NCBI GenBank assembly: GCA_022496185.1
Contig: WTXG01000366.1
Span: 1-30,511, forward strand
DNA length: 30,511 nt
Origin: Multifurca ochricompacta
Lineage: Eukaryota > Basidiomycota > Agaricomycetes > Russulales > Russulaceae
Direction of reading: 5' to 3'
Of this stretch, positions 19,631 to 29,174 are shown one piece after another. A program made the position numbers and the translations under genes. The notes under the pieces were generated by a model. The model was not told the DNA's origin. It worked only from the letters and a program-made list of their open reading frames with translations, and ran no database searches. How positions within the stretch are numbered: position 1 is the first letter of the stretch; every line of letters starts with the position of its first letter.

Positions 19631-20218
19631 TGTTACACCCGGTGCAGGACATCTCACACAACTTGTGTGACAGTGTGGTTCATGGGTTCAGGTAAGAAAC
19701 CAATAAGGTTCCTTGGAGTTCAAGTGGGACAAGTCAAAGTCAAAGGGGCTGTTCCCTAAGATGATGTTGAGCGGAAGAGTGCCAGAAGCACTGAGACGAA
19801 TGAGTAAAAGATTCAAAGGGGATGTCCAGAAGACAGGCACTGATGTATTCAATAAGTCAAGTCTGAGGTCTACAAGGTAGTTACAGCAGACTTATATACG
19901 TAATCTGGTGAGTGTCTATGAGATAAGGATAACAGAGTCAGGTGGACCCAAATATATGAAAGTGGATGGCATACAGCCTCACTTCTGATAGGGGATTAAG
20001 TAAGTGTCTGGTCATAACAATAAGGAGATAAGAAGATAAGAAAGCAAACATAGGTAAACTGCACATCAACAAGCCCAAAGCAAGTCATGGGGATGGGAGT
20101 AGGGCATGTGATGGGTCCCAGGACAGAGATGTAATCATGAAGTGTAGAGTAGGCAGTAAAGAGGGGTCATCATTGGGAAGGGTGAAGAAAATGGGGTTAC
20201 TCAGCAAGGACTGTAACA
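19631..20218 (-). repeat. 5' LTR of chromovirus X (588 bp)
   Basis: Minus strand runs from TGTTACAG at 20218 to GGGTGTAACA at 19631. Contains the TATA box and the self-primer sequence. A short palindrome TCACACAA/TTGTGTGA lies 25 bp from the U5 end. Confidence 0.95.
19891..19898 (-). promoter_or_regulatory. TATA box of the X 5' LTR
   Basis: TATATAAG on the minus strand, conserved as TATATAAGTC in every X LTR in the window. Predicted transcript start near 19864. Confidence 0.7.
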
Positions 20219-20495
20219 CATCTGGAGTGTGACCACCACTCCAGAGCTCATGTGGTGTGCGCCAACCTATTGTTCTGCTGGGAGTCCTATTGTAAGTGTG
20301 AACAGCAGTATCCACTGCCAGCTCCCAGAAGCTGAGGGACAAGCTGGTGCCATGTAGCATCACCCACGCTTTGTCCATGATGGTTTGATTCCATCGCTCA
20401 GCTATGCCATTTTGTTGTGGCAAACCTGGCATTGTCAGCTTATGTTCAATCCCCTTTTGGTCCAGTACAGTTCTCACAATGCCTGATAAGAACTC
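20219..20495 (-). pseudogene. copia2 integrase core fragment
   Basis: Minus strand reads VLDQKGIEHKLTMPGLPQQN, AERWNQTIMDKA, LSFWELAVDTAVHTYNRTPS, matching the integrase of copies A and B. It leads to HTPDV at the X insertion, which continues as DVSYFQVFGC at 10776. The copia copy B LTR truncates it on the right. Confidence 0.88.
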
Positions 20496-20996
20496 TGTTG
20501 AACACAGAAGATGTTCGGTGATGCTTCAGGCATCAGGTGATCAGATTAGCTACTTTGTAGATTAGATTAGATATTGGAGTCTCGGAGTTTTTACATTATC
20601 ATTATTACTTTCTTTCACACATTCCACAGTAGCTGACTGATGTACCATGTAACATGTGATTTCTGTAGTAGCCAATGGCTTTACTCCCTCATGTTTATTG
20701 TTTGGACTTTGTCTGGCACTTGTGGACTTATTCCCAGTGCACAGACCATCCCTTGAAGTGTATATAAGGGTGTCTGTTTCGTCTCTTACACTTCAGAGTT
20801 TTCTTCACCTCTGAAGTGTAAGTCCCATCTGTCTTACTTACTACTTTACCTTTGACTAACTGTCTCATGTAGGTAACTTGTCTTTCTAGGTGTGTAGTAT
20901 AGTATAATAGAGTTTTCTTCACCTCTGAAGTATAACTTGTCTTTCTAGCCTCACATGCTAACACAGTCAGTATGCTGTGCACATGCCTGTTCGACA
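20496..20996 (+). repeat. copia copy B 5' LTR (501 bp)
   Basis: TGTTGAACA...TGTTCGACA with TATA box TATATAAGG at 20761. Paired internal repeats: 20796-20816 with 20910-20930, and 20875-20889 with 20934-20948, each pair identical. Confidence 0.96.
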
Positions 20997-21010
20997 GGTT
21001 ATGGGCCCTG
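20997..21010 (+). promoter_or_regulatory. primer-binding site of copia copy B (initiator tRNA-Met anticodon arm)
   Basis: GGTTATGGGCCCTG directly after the LTR. It is complementary to CAGGGCCCAUAACC, the anticodon stem-loop (CAU) of initiator tRNA-Met, as in Drosophila copia and yeast Ty5, which prime from a half tRNA rather than the tRNA 3' end. Confidence 0.8.
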
Positions 21011-21925
21011 GGCACGCTTTACTGACTATCTCTTTTATGATCAGTCCAACCTTCTTCAAAGCTCACACCTACAAGACTTCTTCATCCCAATCACCGTCAC
21101 TGTGAGCTTCGATTTATTTTTCTCTTGCCCTTAACTGTCCACAAGGTGGTGCGCTTTATGTGCCCACCTTGATCTGTCTGGCTAGTCCCTCAGGGGATTC
21201 TTGCAAGAGGTGATGAGGGACCCTAAGCGGGTGAAACACCTCAAGTTCCTCATGTGCGCTCTAAGTAAATAGTATTCATAGTTATAGCTGGGTTTTCATC
21301 CCATCCATAGTCTTAGTAGGCCACTAGCCCAGAAGGCTTGGGGCTATAGGTTCAGTCAATGCTTGGCTCGATCCGTAAGCCAGGTTTAGCGACCTGCTGG
21401 TAGAGTTTAGGGTCTAGAACAAGGCATGGGTAGTCACTCCCATGACGCTTGGGCTCGATACAAGTAGGCTTGAACTACTATAGTATTTACACAGTAGCTA
21501 GAGGGTTTTGTCTCTGGGCAGAAGTACCCGCTGCTTTCATTGGGGGTTCGCCCCAACCAGAGGAAATCCAATAGTCTACTATAGTCATGGCCCCAATCAT
21601 CTAGGGCTTAATCATGGACTCCACCACCAGCACTAGAGGAAGGGCTCTATACCCTTTGTCTCTAGTGGAACTTGCAGTTGGCTCCTCCATGACATGACTC
21701 CCCATCTATTTACACAAAGTCCCCCTGATGTGGGCTTAGGACTTGTTGTAGGTGGTGCTAGACAGCTTACTATACTACTTAGAAGTCACACATCAGAGGC
21801 AGGACTTTTTTAAGTTCTGAAGCATAGCACCACAGAATGGATGGGCCCTCTTCAATGAGACCTGGACAACTGGTTCTAACTGCTCCTTGGAACCAGGATC
21901 AACCTTTATTTACAAATCATCTCAA
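21011..21925 (+). other. long untranslated leader of copia copy B
   Basis: About 915 nt without a credible ORF between the PBS and the gag start. It contains many short inverted repeats, for example TGGGGGTTCGCCCCAACC at about 21540 and GTAGTCACTCCCATGAC near 21430. Probably holds packaging or translation signals; no RNA family recognised. Confidence 0.6.
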
Positions 21926-22760
21926 ATGTCTTCCATCGTCTTCCCTCCCACATTCAAGTTTGACAAGCTTGATGGCTCCAATTGGCAGCAGTGGTTGGTG
22001 TCCTTCACCGCCCTGATGAGGATCAATGGAATGAAGAGGCACATCATGCATGATGCCCCTGAATTCCTTAATCCCCCCAAGCCAGAGGATGGAGAAAAGG
22101 ATGACGAGTACGCCAAACGCTTCACACAATGGTCAGAGCCTATGTACCTAGAATGGAACAGAGTGGAGGAGGTCCTCATGGGAGTTCTGGTGATGGTCAC
22201 ATCGCCAGAAACATACTCCCAAATTGCCTCTGACAGAACTTACCCGTCTGTCAATGCCAAGTATGAGCGTTTGGAATTGCTCTATGGCTCAGTAGGTAGC
22301 ATGGCCACCTACAACTTGTGGTGTTCTGTGTCTTCCTTCCACTTGGAGGAAAACAAACCATTCAGACCCCAGTTGCAGCATGTGTTGGATGTGAGGAGTA
22401 CTCTCAAGGAAAATGGGATGGAGATCTCTGATCTCCAGTTGAGCTTTATATTGCTCCAATCCCTACCTCCATCCTACAATGCCATTGCTGGCTCTATCCT
22501 GGCATCAGGTCCTCCTGACTGCCTTTCCCCTCAGGACCTTGTACAAAGGTTCCTAAATGAGGAAAGCCGACTAGCCGGCCCTGCAGGAAGTGGTGTTGGG
22601 GCTGCCCTTAACAAGGCAGCCCATGTCAACAAAAATAAAAATAAAAAACAAGTAACTTTCACACCACAACCTGCAGGTGCATCATCGTCCAATGATGTCA
22701 CCTGCTTCTATTGCCAGAAGCCAGGCCACAAGGCTAATGAATGTCGGCAAAGGAAACAGG

Positions 22761-23352
22761 TGTTACGTCTGGTGTGAGACGTTCTGCGCAACTTGTGCGA
22801 CAGCTTTGTACGTTTGTTCAGATAAGAGATCAATAGGATCTCTTGGAGTTCGAATGGATGAGTCAAAGTCAAAGGGGCTGTTCCCTAGTGACGATGTTGA
22901 GTAGAAAGTGCCAGAAGCACTGAGATGATCAAGTCAAAGGTTTCAAGGGGAAGTCCGGAAGACAAACACCGATGTATTCAATAAGTCGAGTCTGAGGTCT
23001 ACAATGTAGTTACAGCGGACTTATATATGTAATCGAATGGGCGTCTACGAGATAAGGAATCGGAGTCAAGTGGGCCCAAATATACGGAAGCGGATGGCGT
23101 AAAGTCGGGCTTCTGATAGGGTATTAAGTAAGTGTCCAAACATAAAGATAAGAAGATAACGAGATAAGAGATAAGGGTCAAACATGGGCATACAGTACAT
23201 CAACAAGTCCAAAGCAAGTCACAGGGAGGGGAGTAAGGCACCTGATGGGTCCCAGGATGGGGATGTGATCATGAAGTGCAAAGTGGGCGGTAAGGATGGG
23301 TCGCTGTTGGGGAGGTGAAAGAAAACAGGATTGCTTGGTAGGGATTGTAACA
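22761..23352 (-). repeat. solo X LTR in copia B gag (592 bp)
   Basis: TGTTACGTCTGG...GGGATTGTAACA with duplication ACAGG (22756-22760 and 23353-23357). TATA box on the minus strand. Retains CpGs at several sites where other X LTRs have TpG, including AGACTCGACTT at the self-primer position. Confidence 0.95.
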
Positions 23353-23577
23353 ACAGGACAGAGCCAATGCTGATGCAGGCAAAAAGGGCAACAAGAGGAA
23401 GGGGCAAGGCCCCAGTGTACAAACAAACTCCACACAAGTAGCTACCGTAGTTAATGGTAGTGGCAGAATACAGGAGGTGCATGAGACACCTTGTATTTCA
23501 CTTTATATGATGACCGAACATACGCAAGAAGTCGATGATGGCAGCAACCCTTGGATGATGGACAGCGGAGCCACCAC

Positions 23578-24880
23578 TGTTACGCTCAGCCGGGCGTTTC
23601 GTGTGCGACATGCACAGGTCAGCGCGGGTCCATTACCTCAGCCGGGAGCCTAGCACAGTAAGGCTAGGCTCTAGGCTACTGTCAAGCTTCGGAGTAGAAT
23701 AGAGTTTGGTGCTATAACCAAGCACGGAGAGAGACAGGACAAGTCAGCCAAAGGGAGCTAATCCCCTAGGGCTGTTAAGTGGGGATCAGGCTCAGCTGCA
23801 GTGCCAAAAGCACGTCAAACAGACTGAAGCTCAAGGGAGTGAAAAAGAGGGGTCAAAGGGGAGGGCACACACCCATTGCCAGAGGCAATGGGGGTCCCTG
23901 TAGGAATCTCAAAGGCGCAAAAGAAGGGAAAAGGCTCTGATGTATTCTGGGGTCTAAGATCTCTAGGCTGAAGGCCTAAGAGGTCAAATCTAGGGTTGTA
24001 CAAACTGTCTACAGGGTCTTATATACTGTATGGGGATCTGGTTTGTAGCTAATCAGGAACAGGGTCAGAGTCCTTATCATCCAATAGCAGATAAGATGTC
24101 AAATATAGTCCATGATAAGGATAAGCCTTATCAGAAGCATAATCATGTGGGACAGCCCCACAGGAGTCATATCAGTGTGGGAGGATTCCCACCAGGGTCA
24201 GGGGTAAATGGGGAGATAACAGGTCCCACAGGAGTCAGGGTGGATGTGGGAATACTCCCACAGGAATCAGAGAAGCGAATGATAGGCCAGATGGGCCATG
24301 TGATCAGAGAGGGGTAAATGATCAGATGAAGATGCTGTGATCAGGGTCAGGGATCACATGGTCCAAAGTCACATGGTCAGGGATCACATGGTCAAGGATC
24401 ACATGGCCAAGGGTCACATGGCCAGGAGTCACATGACTGGCAGAGGGTCAAGTACAAGCCAAAGTCGAAGATTAGATTGGCAGGGACAGTGTCAGAGATC
24501 CTATGGGTGTCAGCCACAGGGACAGGGTACAGATACTGGCCAAGACAAAGGCCAAGCATCAGGAGAAGGGGGTTCTACAGCCAACAGCACAGTAGCTGAA
24601 CTATCAGTGGGTCAGGTGCAGGTGTCAGGAATGGGGTCCTATGAGTGTCATATCACAGGCATCAGGGTGGGGTCCTGGGCACACAGGCCACAGGCATCAG
24701 GCAGGGTCCCAAGGCAGTAAGCCAAGGGCATCAAGTCAAAGGTCCTAGGCACAAGGCCATAGGCATCTGGGTTCTGGGGCCAAAGTGGTCAAGGGATGGT
24801 GGAATAGGGGAATGGACAGTCAAGTGTGGTGCAAGGGGGAGGTGCAGTGTAAGGGTCAGGAAAAGAGTAGGGTCGTAACA
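23578..24880 (-). repeat. solo LTR of family Y, copy 2 (1,303 bp)
   Basis: TGTTACGCTCAGC...GGTCGTAACA with duplication ACCAC (23573-23577 and 24881-24885), inside the copia protease codons DSGATT. The central segment (about 23960-24400) is almost identical to Y copy 1, while both ends differ strongly. Confidence 0.93.
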
Positions 24881-27800
24881 ACCACTCACTTTACACCATA
24901 CTTAGATGATTTCTCTGAGTATTTCCCACACAAGGGACATCAGGTGACAATAGGTGATGGATCCATAGTCCAAGTTGAAGGAACAGGCAAAGTCATACTC
25001 AAAACTTGAAACAATTATGAGTTAGAGTTAAACAATGTCTTTTATATGCCTGGCAGTGAAAGAATACTGTCAACAAGCTGCATCACAGACAAAGGCAGCT
25101 CAGTGGAATTTTCTCCATCTGAGGTCAAAATAAAGTATAATAATACAATAATAGCAGAAGGTGTCAAGGCTATGGGACTCTATTGGGTCTTTGGGAAAAC
25201 TATGCAGAATCTAAATACTGCTTCCCACAAATCTGCATCAAGTAGCCTTGATACCTGGCATTTGCACATGGGTCATATGTCAAAAGAGGCCCTCAAGAGA
25301 CATGCTCCTAAGGCTGTAAAAGGCCTTAGTATAGATAATAGCCAAGTGGAAGACAAGCCATGTTATGGCTGTGAAATGGGAAAATCACACCATCTTCCAT
25401 TCCCTCCCTCTCAAAAGAGAGCTTCAGCACCCTTGGAAGTCATCCATAGTGACCTGGTTGGTCCTTTGCAATGTACTTCAATTCAAGGGAACCTATATTT
25501 TGCCACCTTCATAGACGACTTTAGTAAGACTGCTCTAGTTGTTGCTATGAAAGCAAAAAGTGATTTTACATCGGTCTTCTGTAACATTAAGGCATTCCTG
25601 GAAAATAAAACAGACAGGAAAATAAAGACCTTACATACAGACTGAGGTGGCGAATTCGTCAATAGGGAGGTGAAGTCAATACTTGAAAAGGCTGGCATAG
25701 AGCATAAGTTGACAATGCCATATTCTCCACAACAGAATGGAAGGGCTGAAAGGTTCAACAGAACCATCATGGAAAAGGCTACCAGTATGCTGCATCATGC
25801 TGGTCTTTCCCTTGGTTTCTGGGAGTGTGCAGTGCGAACAGCCTGTCACATATACAATAGAACGCCTATCCGCTCTAATAAGTGGAAGACACCGCTTGAA
25901 CTTCTGGATGGGGACATTCCAGATGTTTCATATTTCAAAATATTTGGCTGCTTAGCCTACTATACAGTCCCAGAGGACAAAAGATGTAAACTGGATCACA
26001 AAGCCAGGGAAACAGTCTTTGTTGGGTATGCACCCCACTCAAAAGGATATCTTCTTTGGGATATGCATACTCGATCCTTCGTATTGTCAAGAGATGTGAC
26101 ATTTGATGAAGGGTCCTTCCCATCCAACCTTGCTAAGGACAGCAAGGGAAAGCAAAAGGAAAAAGTTACGCCTTTTGTCTTAGAAGTTGAGAGGCCTGTC
26201 CAGCCTCAACCAGCAATTGCCACAGTTCCTCAGGATCCTGAAGACAAGGAAGCCAAGGTTGAGGAACAGGAGGTAGTGGAACCTCCTCAAGTAAATCCTG
26301 AGCCTACCACACCCGACAATGAGATTGATACACACAATCAAACAATCTATCAGACACCACCATCCCAAATTCTGGAACCATCTGAACTCCCCCAGAGAAC
26401 CCATGCCAAGAGACAATCTAAGAAGAATGTGAGCAGACTTCCCCAACCAGTATTTACTAGGGAAATTCCATGCTCTCAGCAATGTGACAGGGCTGTGCAG
26501 GAAGATTTAGATCTTGATACTGCCCATCCCAGACGTTCACGATGAATGAATCCTCGTTTTTATAATGAGGACAATGCTGAGTTTGTGCAGGGTTCTTCCA
26601 GACTTAGGCATATGGAGTTGCTAAATGCCGCAGGTGTCTCTTACAGAGACCCCCTGACTTTTCAGGAGGCAATGCAGTCTGACAACGCCAATGAATGGCT
26701 TGAGGCATGTAAATATGAAATTGATGCCTTAGATAAACTCAATGTGTGGCGCCTTGAAGATCTTCCAAAAGGAAGAAAGGCTGTTAAATCAAAATGGGTT
26801 TTTAAGCTGAAACCAGATGGATGGTTTCGTGCTAGGCTTGTGGCAAAAGGGTTCACCCAAGTAGAAGGAGTGGACTTCGACAAAACTTTTTCCCCAGTCG
26901 CCAGATTTGAATCACTTAGATTATTACTAGCACTAGCTATGCTAGAGGATTGGGAAATCCACCAGATGGATGTCAAATCGGCATTCCTACATGGCGATCT
27001 GGATGAGGAAATATACATGGAGCAACCAGTTGGTTTCGTCATTGCTGGTCAAAAGTCCAAAGTTTGTAGGCTACAAAAAGCATTATATGGCCTCAAACAA
27101 GCCTCCCGAGCATGGAATCTTCAATTCCATGCAGTTCTTAATGAACTAGGCTTCACTTGGACGTACTCTGATGCAGGAGTATACGTGTTTCATCAAAAGG
27201 AGGGGGATGATTCACTTTATGTCATTCTCTATGTAGATGACATTACTATACTTGGGTCTTCCAATGATAAGATAACGTGGCTGAAGTCAGCTCTATCTAA
27301 TCAATATGAGATGACTGACTTGGGAGAAATCCAGTCATACCTTGGAGTTAATATCACCAGGGATCGTCCTAACAAGACACTGGAGATTGACCAAGCAGCC
27401 TACGTTTTATCTATTGTTGAGAAGTTTGGGATGAGGGATTCCAACCGAGTATATACTCCTCTTCCCTCTGGCGCTGATGTTCATCTGGTCAAGTTTGATG
27501 GCCAGGCATCTACTTCTGATGTAAAGAAGTACCAACAGTTGATGGGGTCTCTGCTATGGGTGCAGATTGGAAGCAGACCCGACATCAGTTTTGCTGTGGC
27601 ACGCCTTAGCCAATATGCTTCCAACCCCTCTCAAGATCATATGTGACTTGGAAAATATGTCTTAAAGTATCTCAATAGTACAAAAGACTACAAGTTGCAG
27701 TATTCTGGAGGGAATGGGGAGAGTGGCCTTCATGGCTTTGCAGATTCCTCATGGGGAGATCAAGAGGACTGCCACTCCACCTCAGGCTACGTGTTTTTCT

Positions 27801-28192
27801 TAGCAAATGGTGCCATATCCTGGTGTTCCAGAAAGCAGAAAACAGTAGCACAGTCCACCACAGAAGCCGAGTATATGAGTCTCTCTGAGGCTTCAAATCA
27901 GGCAGCATGGTATAGGACTTTTATGGAGGAATTAGGGTACGAGGTATCCTCCCCTATACTACTCCATTGTGACAATAAGGGTGCCATAGATCTGGCATTA
28001 AACCCAGTCACAGGAAGGTGGTCAAAGCATATACCAATTAAGTACCATGCCATTAGGGGGTACATTGAATTGCACATAATTGAGTTAGTGTGTACTCCCA
28101 CAGGTGAGATGCTGGCAGATGGCTTCACCAAGTCTCTACCAAGAGCATCATTTGAAACCATGGTCAATGGACTTGGACTTATGCTGAAATGA

Positions 28193-28419
28193 GAAAGCTG
28201 GAATTTGGAGACTTTGAATACCAGTTTCACTTTCCCACCATGAGCAAAGTTCTCAATTTCGAGAGTGATGCAAGAGGTGTGTATGGTTTCAGTTTGCATA
28301 AGTGAATCACCGCAATATGTCTCTGAACACCATGCTCTTCTCACACTTGAGAGTTAGAGAAGTTGGATCTCTGGCGGTGTGCTCATTCAACTCATTTTCA
28401 TCTATGACCAGATGCCTTC
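28193..28419 (+). other. copia copy B 3' untranslated region
   Basis: Non-coding stretch between the pol stop and the polypurine tract, similar to 4882-5130 of copy A. No gene seen. Confidence 0.7.
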
Positions 28420-28431
28420 AGCATGGAGGGA
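28420..28431 (+). other. polypurine tract of copia copy B
   Basis: AGCATGGAGGGA immediately before the 3' LTR, identical to that of copy A. Confidence 0.8.
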
Positions 28432-28932
28432 TGTTGAACACAGAAGATGTTCAGTGATGCTTCAGGCATCAGGTGATCAGATTAGCTACTTTGTAGATTA
28501 GATTAGATATTGGAGTCTCGGAGTTTTTACATTATCATTATTACTTTCTTTCACACATTCCACAGTAGCTGACTGATGTACCATGTAACATGTGATTTCT
28601 GTAGTAGCCAATGGCTTTACTCCCTCATGTTTATTGTTTGGACTTTGTCCAGCACTTGTGGACTTATTCCCAGTGCACAGACCATCCCTTGAAGTGTATA
28701 TAAGGGTGTCTGTTTCGTCTCTTACACTTCAGAGTTTTCTTCACCTCTGAAGTGTAAGTCCCATCTGTCTTACTTACTACTTTACCTTTGACTAACCGTC
28801 TCATGTAGATAACTTGTCTTTCTAGGTGTGTAGTATAGTATAATAGAGTTTTCTTCACCTCTGAAGTATAACTTGTCTTTCTAGCCTCACACGCTAACAC
28901 AGTCAGTATGCTGTGCACATGCCTGTTCGACA
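28432..28932 (+). repeat. copia copy B 3' LTR (501 bp)
   Basis: Same length and ends as the 5' LTR. Of the about five differences seen, four fall at CpG sites or their TpG/CpA products, for example TCTGGC in the 5' LTR against TCCAGC here. Confidence 0.96.
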
Positions 28933-28937
28933 CAGTG

Positions 28938-29170
28938 TAGTGTGTTATCTTTCCAGCCCAATTGGCTGTTCCATCAATATTCCAAATGTTCTTTTTTCTT
29001 GGGGAAGTTCCAGCATTCCCAAGCCCATGGTCTTTGCCATTTGTGGGCTGATAAAGTTATCAGTGGCTCCCAAGTCTATCAGGATGTCATGGTCAGCCAT
29101 TTTCTGTGTAGTTTCAAAATGTACTGGTATTTTCAAAGATTTGAAGCAACTAGTATACACAGAGGTTACA
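28938..29170 (-). pseudogene. X2 protease fragment with altered active site
   Basis: Reads FKSLKIPVHFETTQK, then ILIDLGATDNFISPQMAKTM. The aspartic-protease triad D-S/T-G is D-L-G here (TTG for the TCA of X), so catalysis is unlikely. A frame shift follows LPQEK. Truncated by copia copy B at the codons for THYT. Confidence 0.88.
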
Positions 29171-29174
29171 TGGA

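Larger units (their letters stand above)
10777..20218 (-). mobile_element. Ty3/gypsy chromovirus X, nearly complete, with three nested insertions
   Basis: Both ends are TGTTAC..GTAACA. The 5-bp duplication CATCT (10772-10776 and 20219-20223) lies in the copia2 integrase, which rejoins when X is removed. Order on the minus strand: 5' LTR, self-primer PBS, gag, protease, RT, RNase H, integrase, chromodomain, ORF3, polypurine tract, 3' LTR. Span 9,442 bp; about 7.5 kb after removing the three insertions and their duplications. The chromodomain after integrase defines it as a chromovirus. A second, partial copy is at 28933-30511. Confidence 0.93.
21926..28192 (+). pseudogene. copia copy B gag-pol, one frame with two LTR insertions and four TGA codons
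   Basis: Start ATG 21926 (MSSIVFPPTFKFDKLDGSNW). Gag core, then zinc knuckle CFYCQKPGHKANEC (to 22756). Protease MMDSGATTHFTPY is split by the Y LTR exactly at ATT. Integrase zinc region WHLHMGHM..CYGCEMGK, Asp in HSDLVGPL, then PQQNGRAERFNRT. RT has KSKWVFKLKPDG, QMDVKSAFLHGDL and YVDD. RNase H has GFADSSWGDQ, TTEAEYMSL and HCDNKGAIDLAL. Net about 1,453 codons, close to Drosophila copia. Frame breaks are only TGA at 25007, 25643, 26543 and 27644. At 27644 copy A has CGA; at 25643 and 26543 copy A has CAA. Both insertions add multiples of three bases, so the frame register is unchanged. Not functional. Confidence 0.95.
20496..28932 (+). mobile_element. Ty1/copia retrotransposon copy B, both LTRs, two nested solo LTRs
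   Basis: 5' LTR 20496-20996, PBS, long leader, single gag-pol frame, polypurine tract and 3' LTR 28432-28932. Both LTRs are 501 bp and differ at only about five positions. The flanks do not show a matching duplication (AACTC on the left, CAGTG on the right), and the left and right flanks belong to different elements. Confidence 0.95.

Noticed and set aside
20085..20477. The minus-strand 130-codon frame as one protein.
   Set aside because: It is a chimera: copia2 integrase read through into the X LTR after HTPDV.
21300..21560. Possible tRNA or structural RNA in the copia leader, with motifs such as GGTTCAGTCAATGC and GGGGGTTCGCCCC.
   Set aside because: No cloverleaf with acceptor stem or B box could be built.
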